From QWHO01 sp021404945 (GTDB lineage Bacteria; Vulcanimicrobiota; Xenobia; Xenobiales; QWHO01): a DNA stretch of 64,000 nt. Within the stretch, counting starts at the first letter, position 1. Each line of letters starts with the position of its first letter. The position numbers and the translations under genes are program-made. Below are positions 19,276 through 25,640 of this stretch, one piece after another. The notes under the pieces are model-generated. The model searched no databases. It worked only from the letters and a program-made list of their open reading frames with translations, and was not told the DNA's origin. The stretch covers positions 23,444 through 87,443 of the forward strand of contig CAUJEN010000138.1 in NCBI GenBank assembly GCA_963169765.1, given 5' to 3'.

Positions 19276-21115
19276 AACTGGTGCGAATCATGCGGATGGG
19301 AATGGCGCCCTGCTTGCAGAGTCGGGAAACGCTGCGCGGATCGAAGGACAGGGAGGCCGTTCTCGAGGTGACCTCGATCGTTCCGCCGGCCGTGCCGGGC
19401 TGTCCGGTCGAAGGGTCAGCGCCGTAGGCGACCATGCACCCGTTCAGATTGAGCTCACCCCAGGTCGGGGTGGCGCTGTCTCCCGCCAGAACAGAGAAGT
19501 TTCCCCAACTGTAGACCACGCCCTCGAGCAGGACGTCGTCATAAACACCTCCCTTTGCCTCCTGGTAGCTGGAAACCAGCACGTCTTTCTTCACATAGAT
19601 GCTCAACTGGTTGGCCACGCGGCTGGTGTGGGTGTTCCCCCTGCGGTCCTGCCAGGAGTACTCGTTCACGCTGGTCTCCATCGTGAGGTTGCCTTCGGAG
19701 ACGATCGTGCCCCCCTTGGTATTCAGCTGTCCCACCAGCACGACATCATCGGAGCAGGTCAGGTTCCTGCTGAGGCTGATCTTGTAGTGGGCCTGATTGG
19801 GCTGGGCGGCAGCGCCTCCGATCACGTTCGTGGTGTCGGCAGGGTTGAGGCGGAAGCCGGCTTTCGGGATGATGTTGAGCTGACTGTTTCCTCCGGCCGA
19901 GGGCAGAACGCGCAGGTTACGGTCGATCTCGATTCCATAAGAGTCGGCCTCGATTCCCTCGGGATTGCGGCTGAGATTGCCGGGGGCGCGAACTTCCTTC
20001 AAATTGCTGCTCAGCTGCACGCCGGCGTCTGCCGCGTTGGCCGGATCGCTCATGTAGGCCTGGTAGTCGGCAAGAGACCTATCATAGTAGTGCAGGCTGC
20101 CGTCCGGCCAGTAGACGTAGGTTCCACCGGCAATCTGGATGGTATAGTTGCTGGCGGGATTGTCGCTGGCCAGTTCGATGTCGCTCCACTTGAGGTTATA
20201 AAAGTCCCGGCCGTCGCCGACCTTCTCGTCCACCAGGGTCACCTGTCCCGGGGGGATCCTTCCCTGAAACCCGATGCCGGGGTCGCGACCAACCTCGCCC
20301 TTGCGCATGCGAAGGTTTCCAGGGTTCGCCCCGGCAAGAATATTGACGCCCATTTTCGAGCGTAACCTCGGGGTTCCGCGCTCGGTGCTCACCTCGAGGT
20401 AGGACGTTCCCGTAGCGGCGAGGTTGAAGTTGACGTTGCCGCCGCCCATAATGGGAGAATCCGTAACGGGCAGCGATGCCGCCTTCTGCAAACACGCCTC
20501 CACAACACGGCTCACCACCCTCTCGCCCGAGACGGGCCCGTTGGGCGAAGCCGGGGTGAGAGAGCGCAGGCCGCGCCCGGCACGACCTTCCACCATCATA
20601 CAGGCCGACTGCCTGGGCACCACGGAGCCCACGTTGGGAGCGACCACGCTGAAGGAGCCCGGTTCGGCTCGGGGCAAGATGGCCATCGTGTCGTTCTCCA
20701 GGTTGTTGACCGAGACGTAGATGTTGTCCACCCGGCCGAATGCCCCGGGGTCGTTCAGCCCGTCGCCGCCAGCCGCGCCATCCTGGAAGTTGAAACGGAT
20801 GCGGAACTGCGAGAGAGCGCCGTCGGGCGTGGACATGAGCCCGATGACGTTGCCGTTGTCCTCCACCACGGTAAAGTCAGGCAAGGAAACGGTCACCCGG
20901 TTATCATCGCCCTTCCATCCCTGCCGCTCGAGCAATTTGCTCCGTGCATAGGCCAGGCCGGCATCGGCAGCGTGCTGAGCCGCCTCATCTTCTCGGGTAC
21001 TCTCGGAGAGAGCAAGCGCGGCCGGGCCCAATACGAAAGCGGCCCGAGCCAGCATCCCCAGCAAGAGCACCAGAAACATCACCGTCACCAGGACGACTCC
21101 CCGTTGACCCCGCAT
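19262..21115 (-). CDS. Large PilX-like pilus accessory protein
   Basis: 617 aa. A single N-terminal hydrophobic helix (GVVLVTVMFLVLLLGMLARAAFVLGP) follows a short basic leader, and the next 40 residues contain the AAQHAADAGLAYARSKLL pattern typical of PilX N-terminal domains. The remaining 550 residues are polar and beta-rich. GAGGAGG-type ribosome binding site (GAGGAGG near 21124-21130) precedes the ATG. First gene of the PilX-PilV-PilW cassette. The same kind of protein starts the equivalent cassette at 54443. Confidence 0.8.
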   Translation of the reverse strand: MRGQRGVVLVTVMFLVLLLGMLARAAFVLGPAALALSESTREDEAAQHAADAGLAYARSKLLERQGWKGDDNRVTVSLPDFTVVEDNGNVIGLMSTPDGALSQFRIRFNFQDGAAGGDGLNDPGAFGRVDNIYVSVNNLENDTMAILPRAEPGSFSVVAPNVGSVVPRQSACMMVEGRAGRGLRSLTPASPNGPVSGERVVSRVVEACLQKAASLPVTDSPIMGGGNVNFNLAATGTSYLEVSTERGTPRLRSKMGVNILAGANPGNLRMRKGEVGRDPGIGFQGRIPPGQVTLVDEKVGDGRDFYNLKWSDIELASDNPASNYTIQIAGGTYVYWPDGSLHYYDRSLADYQAYMSDPANAADAGVQLSSNLKEVRAPGNLSRNPEGIEADSYGIEIDRNLRVLPSAGGNSQLNIIPKAGFRLNPADTTNVIGGAAAQPNQAHYKISLSRNLTCSDDVVLVGQLNTKGGTIVSEGNLTMETSVNEYSWQDRRGNTHTSRVANQLSIYVKKDVLVSSYQEAKGGVYDDVLLEGVVYSWGNFSVLAGDSATPTWGELNLNGCMVAYGADPSTGQPGTAGGTIEVTSRTASLSFDPRSVSRLCKQGAIPIRMIRTSYAIH

Positions 21116-21314
21116 GCACAGGCCTCCTCACGAAAAGGGTAACACAGGAAAGGCCTCATCGCCCACCCTGGCGGCCAGGAAGGACAGCGCCTCCGGCGGA
21201 CTTGGAGGTAGCTCCGGGTTTGCGGCCGGGCTCCCAAGGTGCGCCTGAACCTCGCAGGAAGCCCGATCGGGCGGCCGAAACCAGTCATGAGACCTGCAAA
21301 GCGAGGTGTTGAAC

Positions 21315-21905
21315 GTGAAGGCTCCATCGCTCATCGTGCTCTTGCTGTTGGTCCTGACCCTGCCGGTGAGAGCGGACGACTTTCAGGACGCCCTGGGCAC
21401 CATCCAGCGCAACGCCAGCCTGCTGGCCGCCAGGGCCCGCCCCGAGGGGATAACCCTCACCTGGGGCCAGGATCTGGCCGCTCAGGACCTCGAGCGCCTG
21501 GCCCAGGCGGTCTCGGCCATCGAGATCGACCAGGTGGAGGACTTGCTGGACGTAGGGCCTCAGATCAATGAGCTGGGCACCGCCGCCACGCGGGTTCGCT
21601 CGACGGCCTCCATCTCGGTGCTGGACGCCGAGGGCCAGCAACTGGCCCTGGCCACCGTCGAGGAAGCCAAGCGCTTGCAGAAGGAGGTCAATGCCGCTCG
21701 CAACGCGGTAGAAGATCGGCTGGCCCGCTACCGTGACTATGGACCTCGCTTCGGGCTGGGCTTTGGATATGGGGGGTGGGGCTGGAACCGCTGGGGCTAT
21801 GGCTACGGCGGCTGGGGCTATCCGATCGGCATCTACCGGCCCTGCGTGCCGGTCTACGTGCGTCCGGTCCACTGTGTTCCGGCGGTGCAAGGACCGCGCC
21901 GTTAA
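21315..21905 (+). CDS. Secreted coiled-coil protein with Gly/Tyr/Trp-rich tail
   Basis: 196 aa from GTG 21315, with GAGG 8 bases upstream. Signal peptide APSLIVLLLLVLTLPVRA is followed by DD. Residues 20-145 are helical, with heptad-like spacing. The C-terminal 45 residues are rich in Gly, Tyr and Trp (GFGYGGWGWNRWGYGYGGWG) and end with Pro/Cys-containing repeats. No membrane anchor, so periplasmic or extracellular. I do not recognise a family. Divergent from the PilX-like gene. Confidence 0.65.
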   Translation: MKAPSLIVLLLLVLTLPVRADDFQDALGTIQRNASLLAARARPEGITLTWGQDLAAQDLERLAQAVSAIEIDQVEDLLDVGPQINELGTAATRVRSTASISVLDAEGQQLALATVEEAKRLQKEVNAARNAVEDRLARYRDYGPRFGLGFGYGGWGWNRWGYGYGGWGYPIGIYRPCVPVYVRPVHCVPAVQGPRR

Positions 21906-21971
21906 AGGGCCCGTTCCCGCTGGCGGAGATGCTCCGCAGCGCGGCCACGAGGCGCACCGTCAGCCCCGCTA

Positions 21972-22213
21972 TCAATCGGGGAGGTCTTCGCCGAGGAGCA
22001 CGTACCAATTGTGCTTGGCGGACTGCAGCAGCTTCTCGTCCTGAAAATGGTTCCGGCACTCGGCCAGGCGCTCTGTGAATTCCGTTCTGACTTGCTGAAA
22101 TGTCGAGCCAGCACACGCAGATCGGTGCGATCCTTGTCGCGACGGCTCATGAGCTTCCCGACGGCAACGTCGAGCGGGTCTACTGTAGGAAGCCGGTTGA
22201 CATCAAGACATCA
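21972..22213 (-). pseudogene. Frameshifted remnant, nucleotidyltransferase (DUF6036-like) C-terminus
   Basis: On the minus strand two adjacent frames together spell a plausible protein tail: VDPLDVAVGKLMSRRDKD and DRTDLRVLARHF in one frame, then, after a frameshift near 22092-22100, FTERLAECRNHFQDEKLL and NWYVLLGEDLPD up to TGA 21972-21974. The 'DPLDVAVGKL...KDRTDLRVLARHF' pattern is that of DUF6036-type nucleotidyltransferase-associated proteins (family assignment from memory). The 5' part is lost. It fills most of the 330-base gap between two plus-strand genes. Confidence 0.5.
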
Positions 22214-22225
22214 TCGATTTATGCT
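22197..22225 (+). promoter_or_regulatory. Sigma-70 promoter of the VapBC pair at 22235
   Basis: TTGACA (22197-22202), exactly 17 bases, TATGCT (22220-22225). The start codon ATG at 22235 is only 9 bases after the -10, so the mRNA would be leaderless or carry one to three extra bases. Confidence 0.65.
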
Positions 22226-22234
22226 TCAGTCATC

Positions 22235-22483
22235 ATGAGAACCACATTAACCATTGATGATGACGTGGCGCTGCTCTTGGAACGAGTCCGCTCCAGGAAG
22301 AGAGTTCCCTTCAGAAAGCTCGTGAACGATGCGCTTCGTCTCGGCTTGCAACGCATGGCGAAGCCCGAAACTGCTCCGGAGTCAAGGGTGTACACCAAAC
22401 CGGTGCACACCGGTCCCGCCCTGATTCCGATCGTGAGCATTTCGGAAGCTCTGGCATCGGCCGAGGGCGAGGACTTCAAGTGA
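22235..22483 (+). CDS. vapB: Antitoxin of a VapBC pair
   Basis: 82 aa. MRTTLTIDDDVALLLERV is a ribbon-helix-helix-type N-terminus like VapB antitoxins; the C-terminal half is extended and Pro-rich and should bind the toxin. No ribosome binding site precedes the ATG, but a good promoter lies so close that the transcript would begin at about the start codon. The GTG start of the toxin overlaps its stop (GTGA). Confidence 0.8.
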   Translation: MRTTLTIDDDVALLLERVRSRKRVPFRKLVNDALRLGLQRMAKPETAPESRVYTKPVHTGPALIPIVSISEALASAEGEDFK

Positions 22484-22908
22484 TCCTGCTCGATGCAAAC
22501 CTGTTGGTCTACGCCTACGCTGCAGACATGCCCGACCACAAGGCGGCTCTCGTCTGGCTCGAGGAAAAGCTCAACGGCACAGCACCGGTCGGGCTTCCCT
22601 GGATCTCTTTGCTAGCGTTCCTCAGGATTGTGACCAATTCCAGACTCTTTGCAAAGCCCAGTTCCCTGGCCGATTCGTGGCAGCAGGTTGGGCGATGGAC
22701 GAGTGCCCAAAGCGTCTTCATCCCGGGACCGACGGACAAGCATCCCGAGGTACTGGAGCGTTACCTCAAGTGTTGCACAGGAGGCAACCACGTTCCGGAC
22801 GCCCACCTGGCGGCACTGGCCACGGAGCACGCTCTGGAGCTGCAAACGGCTGATCGCGGGTTCGCTCGCTTCAGCGGGCTTCGCTGGTCGAATCCGTTGG
22901 AAACCTGA
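22480..22908 (+). CDS. vapC: PIN-domain ribonuclease toxin (VapC family)
   Basis: 142 aa, GTG start overlapping the antitoxin stop. The PIN residues are visible: Asp5 in LLDANLLVYA, Glu-type acid region of the second motif, VPDAHLAALATEH with the third Asp, and TADRGFARF near the C-terminus. The length and TADRGF motif fit VapC toxins that cleave tRNA or rRNA, though the target cannot be read from sequence. Confidence 0.87.
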   Translation: MILLDANLLVYAYAADMPDHKAALVWLEEKLNGTAPVGLPWISLLAFLRIVTNSRLFAKPSSLADSWQQVGRWTSAQSVFIPGPTDKHPEVLERYLKCCTGGNHVPDAHLAALATEHALELQTADRGFARFSGLRWSNPLET

Positions 22909-22924
22909 TCGACGCCGACAGCAA

Positions 22925-23260
22925 TCACTCCGCGTCACTTCGCCAGTGCCACAACCTGCCCGGCCAGACGTCGCTCAATGCTCCACCTGCTGGTGATTTC
23001 ACTGATTGCCGATTCAGTGAACGATGCGGTCGCACGGTCAGGAGCCGGTGGAATGTGCGTGGCGCCGGGGTCACGTACAGCCTCCCGTCCAGGATCTCGT
23101 AGCGATTGCCATCCTCGGGAAGCTCGCGGTGGTCTTCGTAAACCCGAGCGGCGGCGACCTTCAAGCTCAGCCTCGGGATGCACTGCTGCCGGGGGGTAAG
23201 CACCCAGTTCCCGCTGGGGATGGCTCGGACGCGCCGATCATGGCTCAGTGCTTGCGCCAA
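22925..23260 (-). pseudogene. Partial, decayed copy of an Uma2-family gene
   Basis: The minus-strand frame contains ELPEDGNRYEILDGRLYV and TPAPRTFHRLLTVR, nearly the same as the intact Uma2 gene at 24488-25060. DNA of about 110 bases (23034-23142 against 24894-25002) is almost identical. On both sides similarity stops, the catalytic C-terminal half is missing and the frame continues into unrelated sequence. It explains most of the 410-base gap between 22909 and 23319. Confidence 0.75.
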
Positions 23261-23319
23261 TAGGCGTGAGTCGCAGGACTCTTGCCGCCGAGCTGCGCAC
23301 GATCGAATCGCAAGCAGGA

Positions 23320-23751
23320 TTAGAGCTCCAGGACCGTCAGCCGCCCATGAAAACGGAGAAAATCCTTCGGATTTTCGGTCACAACCGCGCTCACCCCATG
23401 CGCCAGAGCGGTGGCCACCAGGTTGGCGTCATGGAGCTGGCGGCCACGGCAGGGGATCTCTACGAGCAGCTCGCGCAGATTCTGAAAGGTTTTCCTCGTT
23501 TCGTCCAGGAAGCGGAACCGGCCCAGAAACTCTTGAACGTTCTCCAAGGCCAAGGACAATTCCAGTCCCAGCCCGTTCTCGGACGCAGGGCGGGTGGCCA
23601 CGGCGAGGTACTCTCGTAAGATCTGCCCGGACACATAGAGCCTGGGCCAGGTTTGCAACACATCCTGAGCCCTTGCGTGCCGCAGCCGTGTCACTTCGGT
23701 AGCGGTCAACAGAATGTTGGTATCCACCATGACGGCTTCAGCGTCCGTCAT
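23320..23751 (-). CDS. vapC: PIN-domain ribonuclease toxin (VapC/FitB type)
   Basis: 143 aa from ATG 23751, which has GAGGAG 10 bases upstream and overlaps the antitoxin stop; an ATG at 23730 is the alternative. Motifs: VMVDTNILL with the first Asp, Glu in ILREYLAV, LHDANLVATA with the third Asp and TENPKDFLRF. Paired with the FitA-like antitoxin directly upstream. Confidence 0.86.
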   Translation of the reverse strand: MTDAEAVMVDTNILLTATEVTRLRHARAQDVLQTWPRLYVSGQILREYLAVATRPASENGLGLELSLALENVQEFLGRFRFLDETRKTFQNLRELLVEIPCRGRQLHDANLVATALAHGVSAVVTENPKDFLRFHGRLTVLEL

Positions 23752-23971
23752 CGCGGTAAATCTCCTCACGGCTCCAGGTCGTCTCAGTGACCCCGGAGCT
23801 GGAAAGGTTCAGCTTCAGAGGAGGAACCTCGGCCGCCGGAGGAGCTTCCCGAGAGAGCTCGATCAAGAGGTGGCGCAGTTCGCCCTGGAGGGATCGATGG
23901 TTGGCAGCTGCTCGACGCTTGAGTGCGTCGACAACCTCTTCGGGCAGGTCTCTTATATGGATAGCGGGCAC
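23738..23971 (-). CDS. FitA-like antitoxin
   Basis: 77 aa from GTG 23971. AIHIRDLPEEVVDALKRR and AANHRSLQGELRHLL are the FitA/Arc-type ribbon-helix-helix pattern (strand, helix, SLQGE turn, helix). No ribosome binding site. The extended -10 TGC-TATCGT ends six bases before the GTG, so the message is probably leaderless. A plus-strand gene starts divergently 15 bases away. Confidence 0.8.
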   Translation of the reverse strand: MPAIHIRDLPEEVVDALKRRAAANHRSLQGELRHLLIELSREAPPAAEVPPLKLNLSSSGVTETTWSREEIYRDDGR

Positions 23972-24006
23972 AGCAAAACGATAGCATGACCAAAATGATT
24001 GCACAA
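23972..24006 (-). promoter_or_regulatory. Promoter of the FitA-like antitoxin, leaderless layout
   Basis: On the minus strand: TTGTGC, 17 bases, extended -10 TGC-TATCGT (-10 at 23983-23978), six bases, then GTG 23971. The -35 is weak (three matches). Confidence 0.45.
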
Positions 24007-24678
24007 GATCAGCTCGGTCTTTTAAGCCAGGGAATGGAGCCCGAGCACGTTCCGCCGGTCATCCTCTCGCTCCAACCGGGCCCGGGGGATACCGCCAGCG
24101 GATCGCTCATCGTGCGAGCGGGAGATGGCAACATGTGGCAGCAGCAGATCGACATCGAGGAGATCCAGCTCCTGGTCGATGGTCAAGACGTCACCTGCCA
24201 GCTTCTTTATGATACCGACCTGACTCTCGACCCGACCCGGCCGCACTTTGAGATCTTGACAATCCGCTACCCGTTGCCACCCGGCCTCGCGCCCGGAGCC
24301 CACTCGGCCACCCTGACCGTGGGCGATCGCGGCACCGTAGTCAGTCCCAGCAACAAGACGGTCAACACCTGGAGCTTCGTGCTACCGCCCTCCCAGCCGA
24401 GGCGCCGCGCGGGACTCCAGGTGAGCCCCCCGCCCGGCGACTTCAGCGGGTCGCCGTTCACGTCCCGGCGAGCAGATGCCCGTAAAGTCAGATCGGACCG
24501 AAAAGCGTATCCAGCTCCAGCACCACCTGCGGGAAGTCCGACCAGACAAAGCGCTCCCCCGCGCCCAGGCTGGCTTCCACGCGGTAGCTCCCGCCCTCGA
24601 GGCGCAGGACCTGCAGGCTCTTCTCCTCGGGATCGACCAGCCAGTACCAGGGAATCTGGTTCTGGGCGTACTTGTTGA
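23986..24678 (+). CDS. Unknown protein, C-terminus probably lost
   Basis: 230 aa as an open frame, but only the first ~145 residues look natural (VPPVILSLQPGPGDTASG, then a beta-sandwich-like stretch ending near NTWSFVLPP). This part resembles an Ig-like or cadherin-like extracellular fold without a signal peptide. From about 24440 the translation turns into low-complexity Arg/Pro/Ser, and from 24488 it runs antisense through the Uma2 gene. I infer that insertion or rearrangement next to the Uma2 gene cut off the original 3' end. Confidence 0.4.
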   Translation: MTKMIAQDQLGLLSQGMEPEHVPPVILSLQPGPGDTASGSLIVRAGDGNMWQQQIDIEEIQLLVDGQDVTCQLLYDTDLTLDPTRPHFEILTIRYPLPPGLAPGAHSATLTVGDRGTVVSPSNKTVNTWSFVLPPSQPRRRAGLQVSPPPGDFSGSPFTSRRADARKVRSDRKAYPAPAPPAGSPTRQSAPPRPGWLPRGSSRPRGAGPAGSSPRDRPASTRESGSGRTC

Positions 24679-25060
24679 GCTTCAAAGTCCGGTCGCGGGC
24701 AGCCGTTGAGGGGGACAGGATCTCCACCACCAGGGTGGGGGCCCCGGTGATGTAGCGCTCCTCGACCTGGTGGGCCTGCTCGCGCGTCAGGAAGACCAGA
24801 TCGGGCTGCACGGGTGTGGCTCCGACCAGCATCAGGTCCACCGGCGCGGTCAGGACGATTTGCCCCGAGGGGAGCAGCGCGGCCACCAGGCGCACGGTCA
24901 GGAGCTGGTGGAACGTGCGCGGCGCCGGGGTCACGTAGAGCCTGCCATCGAGGATCTCGTAGCGATTGCCATCCTCGGGAAGCTCGCAGTAGTCTTCGTA
25001 AGTCCAGATCTTATCAGCGACGACAGGAGCGGTCGACAAGTCTTCTGCCTCAAGCGACAT
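24488..25060 (-). CDS. Uma2-family (DUF820) endonuclease-like protein
   Basis: 190 aa, normal for the family. WTYEDYCELPEDGNRYEIL and DGRLYVTPAP form the N-terminal signature, and the PD-(D/E)XK core is visible as PVQPDLVFLT, then PTLVVEILSPST and KLNKYAQNQIPWYWLVD. Ribosome binding site GGAGA lies just before the ATG. Many bacteria carry expanded sets of these genes; their biological role is not established. A partial copy lies at 22925-23260. Confidence 0.88.
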   Translation of the reverse strand: MSLEAEDLSTAPVVADKIWTYEDYCELPEDGNRYEILDGRLYVTPAPRTFHQLLTVRLVAALLPSGQIVLTAPVDLMLVGATPVQPDLVFLTREQAHQVEERYITGAPTLVVEILSPSTAARDRTLKLNKYAQNQIPWYWLVDPEEKSLQVLRLEGGSYRVEASLGAGERFVWSDFPQVVLELDTLFGPI

Positions 25061-25100
25061 AATCTCTCCATTCTTCAGGTTTGAAGCCTTCCCTGGCAGC

Positions 25101-25421
25101 TCAGTTGCGGCTCGGCTCCACCCCGAACACAGCTGACAGCACTCGATTCTCGGCCGATTGCAGCAGGGGCGGACTCACGCTCTTGGCGCTGCGCGCGTAG
25201 CCGCGCACCTTCCCCACCTCCAAATAGCCCACTTCCACCGAGCTGACCGGCACCGGCAGGCTTTGCGCGATGCGCTCCTTGAGGTGCGCGCGCACGGCCG
25301 CTCTCAGGTTCTCGAGCGCCTCGTCGGGACAGTCGCCAAATCCCCAGCAGCTGGGGATGTCGGGGCAGTTGGCGGCGAACTCGCCCCCGCTCTCGGTGAT
25401 GATGACGGCAAACTCTGGCAT
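25101..25421 (-). CDS. HicB-family protein without a HicA partner
   Basis: 106 aa from ATG 25421 with GGAGG 10 bases upstream; the frame is open further upstream but that part overlaps recJ leader sequence and is unlikely to be translated. EFAVIITESGGEFAANCPD and CPDEALENLRAAVRAHLKE are the HicB RNase-H-like fold signature. The last 35 residues lack a clear DNA-binding domain. No HicA-like small gene is adjacent, so it may be an orphan. Confidence 0.72.
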   Translation of the reverse strand: MPEFAVIITESGGEFAANCPDIPSCWGFGDCPDEALENLRAAVRAHLKERIAQSLPVPVSSVEVGYLEVGKVRGYARSAKSVSPPLLQSAENRVLSAVFGVEPSRN

Positions 25422-25640
25422 GTCACTCGTTCCTCCACTTCGGTCTCCCTTCAGCTTAAGAGCCGCATGTAAACGGCTCGTAAGGAGAGTGTTGCGGCTT
25501 CGTTGCCGCGATCTGGACAAAAGATGAACGAGCCCGTGAAGGATTTTCTTCAAGCCCGGCCGAAGCTCAACCGCGCCGCATCAAGCCCGAACAACAGTTT
25601 GTCGCCGCGCCCTGAAGCTTATACGACTGGAGTTCGCACC

